A stretch of DNA of 64,000 nucleotides from Mermis nigrescens (GCA_036768485.1 JAVLUZ010000228.1:682001-746000); one strand, 5' to 3'; counted from the first letter of the stretch, positions 23,785-34,498 are shown. Numbers and translations: made by a program. Notes: generated by a model not told the origin, from the sequence alone.

Positions 23785-24025
23785 TTAACGCATCTTACTG
23801 AAATCTGGTGACACTCTTGTTTGGGTTGAACACCTTCAGTAACTAGTCGAGGGATCAGTGAATTGCTGCTGCATACGCTAAGATTGCATAAATTTTGACC
23901 TGTCATGGGCAATTTTAGACATTTATACTAAAATCGTCATCTTTTGCGAATACTTTTCTCTTAATCTAATTCTCTGCGAGAAATCAATTACTGCTTGTAT
24001 GATCGTCGATATGTAGTTGTATGTA

Positions 24026-24222
24026 GAGGGTAGGCAAAAGTGGCTACACTACAATGTTATAACTTATAACTTCGGCAAATTCCGATATAAAATTTTAAAC
24101 CTATTCTTATTGGATAAATAAAAATTTCCTTGTTTCAATAGTGTAAAAAATTTTGGCCACCTGCCAGTGGTTCGCGTGCTACAGCGATTTGCTGGCACCC
24201 TACTTTGATATTGTTTAAACCC
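24026..24222 (+). repeat. Left inverted repeat of the composite element
   Basis: It starts GAGGGTAGGCAAAAGTGGCT after a TA and ends near ATTGTTTAAACCC. It is the inverse of 33691-33886, with shared phrases TGATATTGTTTAAACC, TGGCCA and GTGTAGCC/GGCTACA. The 75-codon frame on the minus strand here is part of the repeat. Confidence 0.7.
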
Positions 24223-24479
24223 TGAAAGCTTGTTCGGTTTCATCATCAGTTGACTCACCATTTTGACGATACTTCGCATTTTTTGCATCTTGTAGGAAAA
24301 GGAGTACCAAACAATGTGCCAATCATAGGGCGGGGTGAGAGGGGGTATTATCTCTACCTAAGGTTTTGGAAAATCAGGTGCTATTGGGCGATTTTAAGAA
24401 TAGAAACGCGCATTTTTGAGATTTCTATGGACAAAAGGTAACAAAAGTAGTACTCCCGGCCCCTTGAGAGTCTCCGTGC

Positions 24480-24990
24480 TTAAGCATATAGCACATGCTT
24501 AAGCATAGAGACTCTGAAATTGTAGGCGCAAAAGTGCCTACAATGGGGCCGTACTACACAATAAAGCACGAAAGTATAGGCGTGAAGTGCCAAACTCGAG
24601 CGTTCTATTTTAAGCATAGCGTGAACCACCGAATTTTGGGCCATCCGAACTCGAGCGTTCTATTCAAAGCATGGCACAAAGCGCCGAATTTCAGGGCATA
24701 CTACTACACAATAAAGCACAAAAGTATAGGTGCGAAGCGCCGAATTTCGGACGTTCTATTTTAAGCATAGCGCGAACCCTCGAATTTCGGCCATACTACA
24801 CATTAAATTTGTGATAAAGTAGACTGCACTATGATAGATCACATGATGCATGGGGCCTTAATAAATAAACATAAAGGCGCCGAACTTGATTTTACATGTA
24901 CTGTGTGATAGAAGAACAGATGTTCAAGACCTAAATAAACCAACATCAAAAGTGAAGCGCCAAACTTGGATGGTACCTATGTATATAATT
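24480..24990. repeat. Local repeats around GCGAAGCGCCGAATTTCGG
   Basis: Roughly 100-base units recur with TTCTATTTTAAGCATAGCG, ACTACACAATAAAGCAC and a GCGAAGCGCC core. They diverge quickly and hold no credible gene. Confidence 0.65.
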
Positions 24991-25154
24991 TAACGAGAAT
25001 CCGTTTATTTCAGTTCATTTCACTAGGTGTGTTGTTCAGACAACAGGTGTGACTTACTTCTGTCATTGATGTATTTCATTCATTCTCTTGGAGTAGAATC
25101 ATATCATTTATAGTTCATAGACGTGAAGCGATTTTATCTTATGTGTCTACCTTC

Positions 25155-25375
25155 TCTCATTTATGTGTGTTATTCATTTTTAACTTGGAGCAGAATCATT
25201 TGATTTCTTGTCCACTATGTAGATTCTGCATCTCATCAGACAAAACTTATGTTATATCCTGTCTCATTTATGTATGTTATTCATTTTAACTTGGAGCGGA
25301 AGCATCTTATTTCTTGTTCATCTACATATGTAGGTTCTGCATCTCATCAGACAAAACCTATGTTATTTTTAATTC
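25155..25375 (+). repeat. Two tandem ~107-bp units
   Basis: Both units share CTCATTTATGT, TTATTCATTTT, AACTTGGAGC and TCTGCATCTCATCAGACAAA. They lie about 120 bases upstream of the F-box start. Confidence 0.75.
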
Positions 25376-25496
25376 ATCTAGTCAAACAAAATGCGCGTCA
25401 ATTTTCCAATTTAAGCCTACTTTTGCGAGTATAAAAGCATGAAAAAATGAAGGACCGTTGTATTTATCATTTTACCTCTCGTTTTACTTGCTCAAT

Positions 25497-27170
25497 ATGT
25501 TATCTTTGTCTGGTTTACCGCGCGAGTTAAAGCGCCAGATATTTTCAACGTTGGACTTGAAGTCCAAAATTAGGGTAGCCCAAGTTTCGAAAGACTGGAA
25601 TGGGGTAGCTAGAACTGACGCGCCCCCAGTAAGGACTAAATTAGAGTTATTAGTAGGATTCAGAGCCACAGGTCTCGATTCAACCGAATACACGGTCAAT
25701 CTTTGACCGGGCAATACCAACAGCGATGAAACCTTGTGGTCGATAAATCATGGGCCGTCCATCAACTTAATCATTTATGATACCCGTCTGAAAGGCCATA
25801 CTACGAGCAATATTGAGGAAATGTTCGAGGAGCTTCTAAGGGTTGCTAATCCTGGAACAATAGTTTTTACCAGTGAGAATTCCTGAACTTACAAATGTGT
25901 ACGTTTTCTAAAATTAATGTGGTGCTCATGAATTTCTTATTTATAAATTCAAATTTATCAGTTTTTAAAATTAAATTTCATGCTAATTTTTATCATTTTG
26001 GTTGTACATTGAAAGAAAAAAATTTTTTATTGTTTTTCAAGGCGAATTTCTCTACTCCTATTTTTCACTACTATATTGCTTTTTTTGTTCCGCTTTAATT
26101 TCTGCCATCAAATTATACACAACACAACCGCTGCTAATGAGTCAGTCTTTAATTATTTTATATAAAAAACGACTGAAAAACCTTCTTTCACTGTACTCCT
26201 CTTTGTGGTTTAATAAAAAATCAAAAAATAAAAACAACTTAATATTATAATTCTTCAGGATTGCGATTCAACAGCAACTGGGGTCCGCTGATTATGCAGC
26301 ATTTTACTGACAGCAGCCGATAAAAAAACCTAGAGCTGGATAATGTTGTCATTAATAGCATTGCATGGATGCCACGCAATCTCTACAAGGTCAAAAAACT
26401 GACAGCTATAGATTGCTGTCTGGATTTCGATCTTGTGGAATTAGTCCGAAACATCAGTCCTGTGAAAGTTGTGATTACTAACTGTATGCTACCCATACAG
26501 TATAACAATTTATTATCAGGCATTTTTGCGAATGCCCCGTGCATGACTTATGTATGTTTCGACTTCGCTAATTGGAGCAAAGGCGATTTTGCCGCACAAC
26601 TTCGCACATGTTTTACTCAAGCCGTTAGCATTCTCATTTCACATTCAGTGTCATGTACTATATGTTTTGATGCTCATTTTTTGGGCTTTGTGCATTCGGC
26701 CGAATTTCACAAATTTTTTGCTTCGTTTTTCACGCTTGGCATGAATTTATTCACGCTTAAGGCTAAGCGCACTGCGAAGCCTAAATGGGTTGCGACCACA
26801 CATGGGCGTGGGGGTTTGGGGGTGTGCACCCCCCAGAAGTTGAAATACCCCCCCCCAGAAATCAAAATACCCCCCACAGAAAAATTTTTTTTTGCTTTTT
26901 TAGCAATTTTTTGATGCCATTGGATAGAGCTTGATGATAAACGTCGAAAAATGGTGTTTTTTTCGCCATACCACCATTTTTAAGGCCATTTTTGACCTTT
27001 AAAAATTTTTTCACCCCCCCCCAGAAATTTTTTCACCCCCCCCCCCCCCCAGAATTTTGGTGCTGCCCACCTATGGTTGCTGACCCATCATCACACGGAC
27101 AATAAAATCCCATTACGAAATTTGAATTTGTGTGAAGCCTATTTTGTCTACGATTAAACTCTATGGGATG
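25497..27170 (+). pseudogene. Broken F-box / leucine-rich-repeat-like gene
   Basis: The start codes a clear F-box: LSGLPRELKRQIFSTLDLKS, then RVAQVSKDWNGVAR. F-box proteins are substrate adaptors of SCF ubiquitin ligases. A TGA interrupts the frame at about 25704, after which it continues to about 25871. A likely intron runs from a GTGAGA donor there to an acceptor TTCTTCAG at about 26259. The second exon keeps phase but has a TAA at about 26320. It then stays open with LRR-like text (NLYKVKKLTAIDCCLDF). From about 26803 it runs into an inserted repeat; related text (LRNLNLCEAYFV) resumes after 27075. Two stops and an insertion make it a pseudogene. It converges on the TBP-like gene. Confidence 0.7.
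26803..27075 (-). repeat. AGGTGGGCGGC-family element inside the F-box gene
   Basis: This is an inverse copy, from CATGGGCGTGGGGGTTTGG to GCTGCCCACCTATG. Similar bases GGTTGCGACC and GGTTGCTGACC flank it and may be the target duplication. C runs of up to 14 bases make it a poor region for read accuracy. Confidence 0.75.
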
Positions 27171-27467
27171 CCCGATGCCTTTTTTAAACCTAAATTAGGG
27201 TCCATCATTGGTAATGAACCTTACAAAAATTGATACTACACAATCTCTACAGGGCTTGTATTTCGATTTATTATAGTCCTATTATCTGTCCCCTACAACA
27301 TAATTATTATAGGTTAAAATGCGCTTGACCCGCCATCTTTTCGGTTGACCAATGTCCACCTTTCTCTGTTGAAAAACATATCCAGGCATCACATAGAGTG
27401 TTCTTAATGTTTAGCGTATAGTACATTTGTTTGGAGGACATATCTTGAATAAACATTAACCTCGTGC

Positions 27468-28033
27468 TCAAAATATTTTGAATGCATCAGTCAAACACAT
27501 TACGCGTTTTTGAAATCGTTTCATTTGTGCTTCGTTTCTGGCACCAGTTATGCCAATTTTTCCTGTTGTAAAAATAAGGGCAGAGGGTGGGCCATCCGGA
27601 AATCGTAACCTCAAACCGGGGAATAATTCTTGTTCGTATTCAACAAATTTTCTATTGTTTGAGCAAGAGAATGTTAATTTATGTTTGCGCCCAAATTTCC
27701 AGAGCCCACAATACTGTGAATTTTGTGTTCAGTTAGTTTTAGCTCCTATCCGCTTTTCTGCAGTATTTTGAAAATATTTTCATTTGCAATTTTATTTTCT
27801 TCTAGGCTTTTAGCACCAATGCATACTAATTTTCCCGAACTGAACAATAGACCCGTTGCTTTTGGTTCGTTTATTTGAATTATTGCCGCATTTAATCTTT
27901 TGTGGTCAAATTCCATTCCATCACAAGTTCTCTTAATTTTATATAAATTTAAAAGCTTTGAAGAGACTCGAGCTGTAGAAACAACATTTCGAATTGTAAC
28001 CATGATTGAGAATGATGAATTTTTAATAGACAC
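27468..28033 (-). pseudogene. TATA-binding-protein homologue, frame-disrupted
   Basis: The first TBP repeat is intact in the frame 28033-27746: IRNVVST, a KR pair at the FDHKRLNAAII position, then INEPKATGLLFSSGKLVCIG and AKSLEE. These match the core TBP pattern 'NIVST...KRFAAVIMRIREP..TALIFSSGKMVCTGAKSEE'. The second repeat follows in other frames: HKIHSIVGSGN, then EQELFPGL and ALIFTTGKIGITGAR. One stop lies near 27744 and one frame change near 27690. Three of the four DNA-kinking Phe positions are kept; the first is Leu. There is no long N-terminal tail. It starts 57 bases after the penton-like gene on the same strand, like one more gene of that block. A host TBP retrocopy is the alternative, but the sequence is far diverged from animal TBP. 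Confidence 0.85.
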
Positions 28034-28090
28034 AACTATTTATATCTAAAAATATGAAGGTTTACACCCCCACCAAGTCCGGCTCCTCTT

Positions 28091-28770
28091 TCAAAAATGC
28101 AACTTGACAATCACTTTTCCAGAAATAAACGGTATTAATAAATCCAAATCGTCTTTTATGTTTATTTCTATGCTAGAAATATCTTTTACGAGGACGGGTA
28201 TGTAGTGAGGAAAGTCATAGATTCTGTCAATGATGTTAGGGTATGTTCCTTCCACGTTTATGATGCGCAAAAGAGGGGCTGTAACGTCTCCTACGATCTG
28301 GGGTTCTAAAATATTTGCATAGACATACAAGGTTTCAAGACCACCCCCCACCAAGTCCAGCTCCTTATCCGACCATCCTGTATCTTTTAGTAGTGTTTCT
28401 TTAAATCCTAAAATATGTGCTATTCTTTCGGACAGTTTTATTGATTTCACAAAGCGTTCGAGTATCATTACAGAAACCTGTTTTATTGAAGTGTAATAAT
28501 TGAATTCTACTCCTTCTACTTTTTCTATACAAAATTTCATAGCCTCTATAAATTCCTGGATAGAGTCGTAGCATCCTTCCTGCATTTGAAGTTTATGTTC
28601 AATACCATCTGCATCTATAATTTTAATTTCCGTTTCGTGTTTTCTTATTCTTTGCCAATCATGGGGTAAATAAATTCCGAGAGACCACACTCCCAATCAC
28701 TGATTAATTTTAATTTTTGCGGTAAATGTACAATAAACTTTGAAGGCGTATTTTGTCTATAGCTTATCAT
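28091..28770 (-). pseudogene. Penton-like minor capsid protein (Polinton/adintovirus type)
   Basis: The start has LPQKLKLISDWECGLSEF, resembling the 'LP..I.L.G.WEVGL.EI.YP' opening of a protein found beside the major capsid gene in Polintons and adintoviruses, thought to be the penton-type minor capsid. A frameshift near 28690 moves the reading into the 201-codon frame 28696-28091, which then stays open to its stop (YPHDW is not in one frame with the start). The body is rich in beta-type segments (GLETLYVYANILEPQIVG). The ATG at 28770 is 14 bases after the protease end. The family assignment rests on the opening motif and on position. Confidence 0.65.
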
Positions 28771-28784
28771 GTTGCTAGGCAAAG

Positions 28785-29293
28785 TTATGTAAAATTGATC
28801 CATTTTTGACAAATTTGGTTTATGATAAAATCTTCATCTATGACCGAGGTGTTTATCTTAAATAGACTATTTACAAAACCTGTTACAAATTCATCAGCAT
28901 AACTTTTATCTAAACTTCTTAAAATTAGTTTCATGGGCATCCCTCTGTACCTCCAAATTAAAAAATAAAACACATTTGGCTGCACGTAGACGTTAGTGGC
29001 TGCTGCACACATTTTTTATTATGCTTAATTTTTGTAGCATACTGTAGAATATAATTTTGTGTTTGGTTATCAGGCGCTAAGCCGTAGCTGTCGAAATAGT
29101 TGCATTAGTCATGCGCATCAAAATACATGCACGTCCAATGCGAACCAGGTTGGGTACTAGGGTCCATATTCATTACCAATGCAGCAGGCTTGCTAAAAAT
29201 GGGTGTTAATTTATCGCTTGGGAAAACACCAAGAAAATTTTGACCGACCGCTTGGTCGCTATTTGAAAGGTTTGAGAGTTGAATAGTATTCAT
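28785..29293 (-). pseudogene. Adenain-like cysteine protease (Polinton/adintovirus type)
   Basis: The opening FLGVFPSDKL and the block NMDPSTQPGSHWTCMYFD are typical of the adenovirus-type maturation protease carried by Polintons and adintoviruses; the His of GSHW is the catalytic one. A TAA at about 29105 breaks the frame just after this block. The next section still shows the YFDSYG segment and, further on, a TCSQMC segment at the expected place of the catalytic Cys. A frame change near 28975 leads into the last 75 codons (WRYRGMPMKLILRSLDKSYA). The enzyme would cleave virion precursors; this copy cannot be made in full. Its ATG lies next to the capsid gene, now separated by the hAT insertion. 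Confidence 0.85.
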
Positions 29294-29312
29294 TTTTAAG
29301 CGTTATAATCAT

Positions 29313-31600
29313 TAGAGCTGCACACTTTGCAAATTTTACTACCCGGGTACCTGGCTATTTCATTACCCGGGTACCCGGGTAATTCGGGTACTGGGCATAC
29401 TCCGGTATACCCGGGTAGGACCTTAGATAAAAGAGAATGCAGTGAACATCGTTTATTTACGGTTGACAGTGAGGTCTAGGGCAAAGTGATATTTAAGCAG
29501 TAAAATTATTGAAAAATTAATGCAAGATTAAATAGAATCAAGGCTTTAATCTGAAGAATTCATATGCATTTAATGAAATTTAAGTCATTTTCATAATTCA
29601 AAGCAAAAAATTGTGAAGCAGGTTTTGTATCTTCATAGCGTCATTAAAACATTTGCAGCAGGAAAACACATTGACGAAAGGCAATTTTGAAATCAACCGG
29701 AAATGAAAATTTATTCAAAAACAAGTCTAAGTCTATCTGGAGCTGACTGCAGAGACGTAGTCAGAATTTTGGTTCGGGGGCATAAACGTTTTCATGTAGA
29801 ATTAACGGCCTTTCTATTGACAAACAGTTCGGAATTCATAGGTGGCGCAAAGTGCCAAGAAATTTAGTCATTTTTTCCACCCTTAACAGTTTGTAGCTCT
29901 GTGAATACTAATAATCTGATAGAGCAAAAAATTATCAAATTTGTACAAAACAGTTTTGACACTTCCAGCTTCTAACAAGAAAACTGCGAATTACGAACTT
30001 TGACTGAAGATATTTCAAGTGATTCAGGCTTTTAAACGCAATGCTGGAGCTTTACAAAAGAAAGAACAGTAACTGGCGGCGCTATGCGCCGGAAAATTTT
30101 GACGTTTTTGCACATTAAACTCAATTTATACCGCTTAAATCATACAAAACATACAAATTAATGCCGGCGCGAAACGCCGAAAATTTTTAGAAATTCCTAA
30201 CCCTTTTACCTGGCTTGTCCTCCCTAAAATCTCGTTGCACATGTACAACGAGATTTTATGGCTGCGGGACGTCTGAGGTGGCGAGCGGGATCCGGGGCAG
30301 AGTCCCGGAAAATTTTGTAAAAAAACATTTTAATGTTCAATAGTAACATTAAAATTTTCGCAAAATCGGCCAAATCTCGGTTCGGAAGCAAGCTCAAAAA
30401 CACTTGGAATTGATGAACTCCTACATTGCAAAAACTGATCTTAAATGCGTTTTTCGACCTCTGCTGGGTACATAGCGCAGCAACGGGTCGCTGCCAATAA
30501 GATTTAGAAAGATGTGTCTATGAAAATTTTGTTCTCACCATTTTCACGCCCATTTGTGGCCTTCTAATTAACAAAATGCAGTTCGTAGAACAAGAAATGC
30601 ACAAAAACATAAGAAAATTTGGCCATTCCTTCCAATTAAAATAGGATTATGTGTCCTTGTAAAGAAAGATAAAGGAAACAAAGAATAGACAAACTGGTAC
30701 ACAAAAGACAAACAAAGCAGAGAATAAACAAACTGGTTCGCAATCATTTTCGCACTTTTACTATCATGCTCAACAAGCATGCGCAGTTTCATTCAACGAA
30801 CAAATAGTGCATTAAATTACTAAAGTGATGTGGAGTGCTGGATTATTTTAGCTGATTCAAGCTTTCAAATTTGTTGGATCTATATAGCAATAAATAATGA
30901 CTCGGCGCGGAAAATTTTGAAGTTTTTACCTTTTTGAACTTAGTTTTCTGGACATACATCATTGCAACAAAAAAATCAACAATATTTCTGAAAAATTTCA
31001 GGGGGCACGTACCCCAATGCCCCCCTGGCTACGCCTATGGCTGACTGCATTTGGAACATCGATAGGCTTTGAACCAGGTCTAACTAAAACAGTTGCGCGC
31101 ACGATGTGAATAAAAGTTGCAGTTTAAATTTATATAATGGTCACTGAAGTGAATGAATTATAAAAAAGCGTCGCTTACAGATAATTTTCATGTTTTAATT
31201 TGTTTACAATCGAAGAATAAGAAGAATTAGGCACAAATAACATAATGTAACTAAAGAGCTGAATAATGGAATATGCCTAGACCGTATGTGCGATATATTG
31301 TGACAATCGGAAATATTAACAGACTCGCTTATTTAACATTTTACGGTTGATTATATCAAATCACAATTACATTGTGATTCAGTCGCACTTTTAGAAGCAA
31401 TATGTTTCTAGCTTTCTAATTCAATTCTTAGCACATATTGCATAACTGCAGTGCTAATTTTCCATTTTATATCAGGGGATTCGGGTACTGGTATACCCGG
31501 TACCCGTAGGGTACCCGGTAGTAAAATTATTTTCTACCCGGGTACCGGCATGCCCGGTACTGGTACTCGGGTACCCGTTCGGGTACCGCGTGCAGCTCTA
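29313..31600. mobile_element. hAT-like element between capsid and protease genes
   Basis: The termini are TAGAGCTGCAC and its inverse, followed inward by ACCCGGGTACC-rich tracts on both sides. The 8-bp target duplication ATAATCAT is perfect (29305-29312 and 31601-31608). At 2288 bases with no transposase frame, it is non-autonomous. Inside are GGCGC-type motifs near 29840, 30080 and 30165, and a transposon-end-like GGGGGCACGTACCCC near 31000. Confidence 0.92.
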
Positions 31601-32831
31601 ATAATCATACATTACATTTCTGTTCTTATCTGGCTTTACTAAATTATCAAACTTGGCATAAACAATCGCTTCAAGGCCCATATTGGGAATTTTTTCGGCG
31701 AATGATATTTCAATGCTAGTTGTACCTTCCCTAATTAAATCCCGATGTCCGCCATCATCTTCGTCTGGAGTCAAATCAAATGCAAACAGACACTGACCGT
31801 TTTTGAACCCTTCTCTTGTCACCCTGTTCCCTTTATTGTCCCAACTAATATCAAGTGTTTCGAATAATTGATCAAAAGCTCTAAGGTGCTTGTTATTTTT
31901 AAAGTCTAACCTGAATGGGTGGGAGGGGAAGGTAACGCCCCCACAAATTACTTTTGCATCATTTATGCTGTATGATTTAAAATTGAAAGATTTTTTGCAC
32001 AGGTTATTTAATAGTGTTGATGCAAGTACTCTTTCGATAGCTAGCCCTGTGCTTTCTAAAATTTCTGCCTTTTTGTATGCAAAACTATATTTGTTGAATA
32101 CTTAAATGCGCATTTTCAGCACCCTTAAAACTTTGCACAACAAACGCGTCAGGATTTCTGTTTAATTCAAGCCTGATGTCAGTATAATTTAGTAAAAACC
32201 TGTCTTGTAAAAACAAATCAATGTGTAGTGGCGCACTTAATTCAACTATAGTCTTATCCACAAAAAAATTCCATGCGTTTTCTCAATCCATAATTGTCTT
32301 CTGTGTCGTTATAACAGGACTATCTATGATGTACACAGCAGATTGCAAGTGCAAATTTTTAGCATCCCACCCATAATTCAGTTCAGTCTCTAAAAATGCT
32401 CAGTATGCATATTTATCTCCGCTGTCATGTACGAGCTTATTATTTACAAAAAGTTTCTCCTGACGAAATAGAGTTTTGGCGATCAGATTGATAGGGCCTA
32501 CATCAGGAGCTGTGCCATCAGCCTGTGGCGTTCCTTTAGATATAGAAATTTGCATGTGAATATAATTTTTGTTTAGCTGTAAGAAATGAGGATCTGGAGG
32601 AATATGAAATTCGAAGGGACCCTCATCAGTAACAGGGTTGGTCAGATTTATCTCATCCCGATACCCTCGTTTTATGGCTACCTGGGTAGGTGGTACAGTG
32701 AAAAAATCAACTTCGCTTTTTGTACTAGCGACTGAGAATGAATCGATTAAAGACATTATTTCTTTTACTTCCTTTTCAGTTGAAAATACGTCAACACAAA
32801 GTTCTTTTATAGGCTTGGGTCGGGTGCACAA
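31598..32831 (-). pseudogene. Double jelly-roll major capsid protein (Polinton/adintovirus type)
   Basis: The N-terminal frame (32831-32400) has FFTVPPTQVAIKRGY, PFEFHIPPDPHFLQLNKNYI and NLIAKTLFRQEKLFVNNKLV. These are typical of the major capsid protein family annotated in animal genomes as F54H12.2-like. The end (31822-31598) has FKNGQCLFAFDLTPDE and IVYAKFDNLVKPDKNRNV, the family's conserved C-terminus. In-frame stops at about 32400 and 32290 and a frame change near 32100 show decay. The stop now used at 31598-31600 is the first three bases of the inserted hAT; across the target duplication the older stop lay two codons further. The start is uncertain, because a frame change near 32835 may hide an upstream ATG. 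Confidence 0.9.
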
Positions 32832-32870
32832 ACCTCGCCCCGTTTGCCATTGTAATTTGTCAAGCTTGTT

Positions 32871-33179
32871 TTAGCAAATTAACTGCGCCTTCTTTTCCAT
32901 GTGCTTGCATTGATTGACCAATATTATGGCCATCGAGCACAGCACATCTGCAGCAATATGTGCACCCGCAGATAGAGCTTGTTTTCCCACACTAGATGCT
33001 GCTGATTTGAAAATAGGTATAGCCATCCGAAAAAGAGAACAGAAAAAACTACCAAGTCCAGCCCCTCTTTGGTACGGCATTCCCTTGAACCCCACCATAC
33101 CGTATCTGACCTGGGAAGCCTGGTCGGTATAGTAGTCTAACCAAGCGTTTAAATTATCTGGATTGAATTGTTGCATCAT
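32871..33179 (-). pseudogene. pX-like core / minor virion protein
   Basis: The middle reads GAGLGSFFCSLFRMAIPIFK and SVGKQALSAGAHIAADV. This Gly/Ala-rich pattern is found in a small protein encoded just upstream of the major capsid gene in Polintons and adintoviruses and compared with adenovirus core protein X. The last 20 or so residues leave the pattern, which suggests a frame change near 32935. It lies 40 bases upstream of the capsid frame on the same strand. Confidence 0.7.
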
Positions 33180-33226
33180 TTTTTGTAAAATTCTTTTTTA
33201 GTGTTTAATTATGCTTTAAATTTCTT

Positions 33227-33658
33227 TTATAGATTTATCCAGTATTTCAGTGGCTTTTTCTCTTCTGACAATGGCTTAGAAAATGACTGAGATGGCGATG
33301 CATAAACTTGTTTTTGCAATAAATTCAATCGACTTTTATTTACAATAGATTCTTTTGGAATATTTTCATCGATTAATTTTTTGAGAAAAATTTTAGCACC
33401 AATAGGTGGTTCAGATTTTTGAATACGTGAAAAATTTGAAACTAAATCAACAATGTTCGATCCCGCAATTTTATTACCATCAATAATCATTTCTCCTTTG
33501 CCTGCCCATTTTATGTGTGGGCTTTTCCGCGCATATTTGAGTAATAATGAGGCTTGTTTCTGCCATTTTTGTGGTACTGTGCTAAGAACTGCTTCTTCTA
33601 CGACATCTATCTTCATAGGTTCCACAGGTTCTTTCATTTCTTGCTTGTTTGTATGCAA
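33227..33658 (-). CDS. Putative virion protein of the capsid block
   Basis: This frame of 143 codons is intact. The middle reads HIKWAGKGEMIIDGNKIAGS and NIVDLVSNFSR, a pattern I associate with an uncharacterised protein at this place in arthropod Polinton-like gene blocks. It is Lys/Pro-rich at both ends, with no membrane segment. It is the first gene of the block and the only capsid-side frame with no visible break, possibly by chance. The start may be further upstream, since 33658 is not an ATG on the minus strand. Its function is unknown. Confidence 0.6.
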   Translation of the reverse strand: MHTNKQEMKEPVEPMKIDVVEEAVLSTVPQKWQKQASLLLKYARKSPHIKWAGKGEMIIDGNKIAGSNIVDLVSNFSRIQKSEPPIGAKIFLKKLIDENIPKESIVNKSRLNLLQKQVYASPSQSFSKPLSEEKKPLKYWINL

Positions 33659-33690
33659 TAATTTTGGCCACCTCTGCCTTGCCCATGTAT

Positions 33691-33886
33691 GGGTTTAAAC
33701 AATATCAAAGTGGGGTGTAAACAGATCGCCATAGTCACACGAATCAAGGGCTGCTGGCTAAAATTTTTTAACCCGTCCAAACAAGGACGTATTTATTTAT
33801 TTACCAAAACTGGTTTTGAAGGTTTATCTTTACATTAACTCAAGTTATACTGAAATTTTAGGTGTAGCCTTTTTTGGCCCACCCTG
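33691..33886 (-). repeat. Right inverted repeat of the composite element
   Basis: It starts GGGTTTAAACAATATCAAAG and ends TTTTTGGCCCACCCTG before a TA. It mirrors 24026-24222. It begins about 30 bases upstream of the first virion frame. Confidence 0.7.
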
Positions 33887-34257
33887 TATAATTCGATTTT
33901 ATGCGATTATTTACTTTAACATTATTTAAACTTTGAATTTCGCGTGCAAATTTTTAGGGTACAAAAATTTTCGAAGGGTAGACACACAGAGTAGGACACC
34001 TTCATAGTATGTTCTCCAGACGTTCCTCATTGAGCTTCATCTACTGACGATCTACAAATCACGATAGAATGGAATTTTAAAGAATTTTGGCCGGCGATTT
34101 TATCTTTTCAATCTTTATATTCCGAGCATTAGGAATGGATATTTTTATATTTATTTCACATTTTTGTTGTTTTTATTTTACTTTCCCTGCTTACATTTGT
34201 ATTTCAACGGTGTGCACTTGGGCAATTTTGAGGTCCAGTCAAAGCTGGGAGGACTTC
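33887..34257. other. Spacer right of the composite element
   Basis: AT-rich sequence with a hydrophobic small frame on the plus strand near 34090-34220 that runs into a repeat. Nothing here can be assigned. Confidence 0.35.
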
Positions 34258-34498
34258 TCCACAATAGGTGGGCGGCAGCAAAAGTTCTTGGGGGGTGCTA
34301 GATTTTTCCAAAAGTCAAAAAATGGCCTTAGAAATGGTGGGATGGCGAAAAACAAAATTTTTCAACGTTTCTCATCGAGCACTATCCATTGGCATCAAAA
34401 AATATCGAGAAAAAAAATATTTTCGAAAATTGAATTCTGGGGAGATGTTTTAATTTCTGGGGGTGCATACCCCTTCATACCCCCTACGCCCAGGTATG
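34258..34498 (+). repeat. AGGTGGGCGGC-family element
   Basis: A near-complete copy, from AGGTGGGCGGCAGCAAAAGT to CCTACGCCCAGGTATG. Confidence 0.8.

Larger units (their letters stand above)
24026..33886. mobile_element. Virus-like composite element bounded by ~200-bp inverted repeats
   Basis: Matching sequence in opposite orientation marks the two ends (24026-24222 and 33691-33886). Each is flanked outward by TA. Between them lie Polinton/adintovirus-type capsid genes on the minus strand, a TBP-like gene, and a broken F-box gene on the plus strand. Removing the later hAT insertion at 29313-31600 leaves about 7.6 kb, short for a Polinton (usually 15-20 kb). No family-B DNA polymerase, retroviral-type integrase or packaging ATPase is visible. 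It seems to be a dead, non-autonomous derivative. That the two arms are the true ends of one element is inference. Confidence 0.65.

Noticed and set aside
24480..25375. CRISPR-like array
   Set aside because: The units are long, diverged and without constant spacers, and the genome is animal.
25484..25720. A minus-strand frame of 78 codons
   Set aside because: It is antisense to the clear F-box coding sequence.
27550..27771. A plus-strand frame of 73 codons
   Set aside because: It is antisense to the second TBP-like repeat.
24026..33886. Canonical 6-bp Polinton target duplication
   Set aside because: The flanks ATGTAG and GTATAA do not match. Only a TA flanks both sides, so the insertion mechanism was left open.
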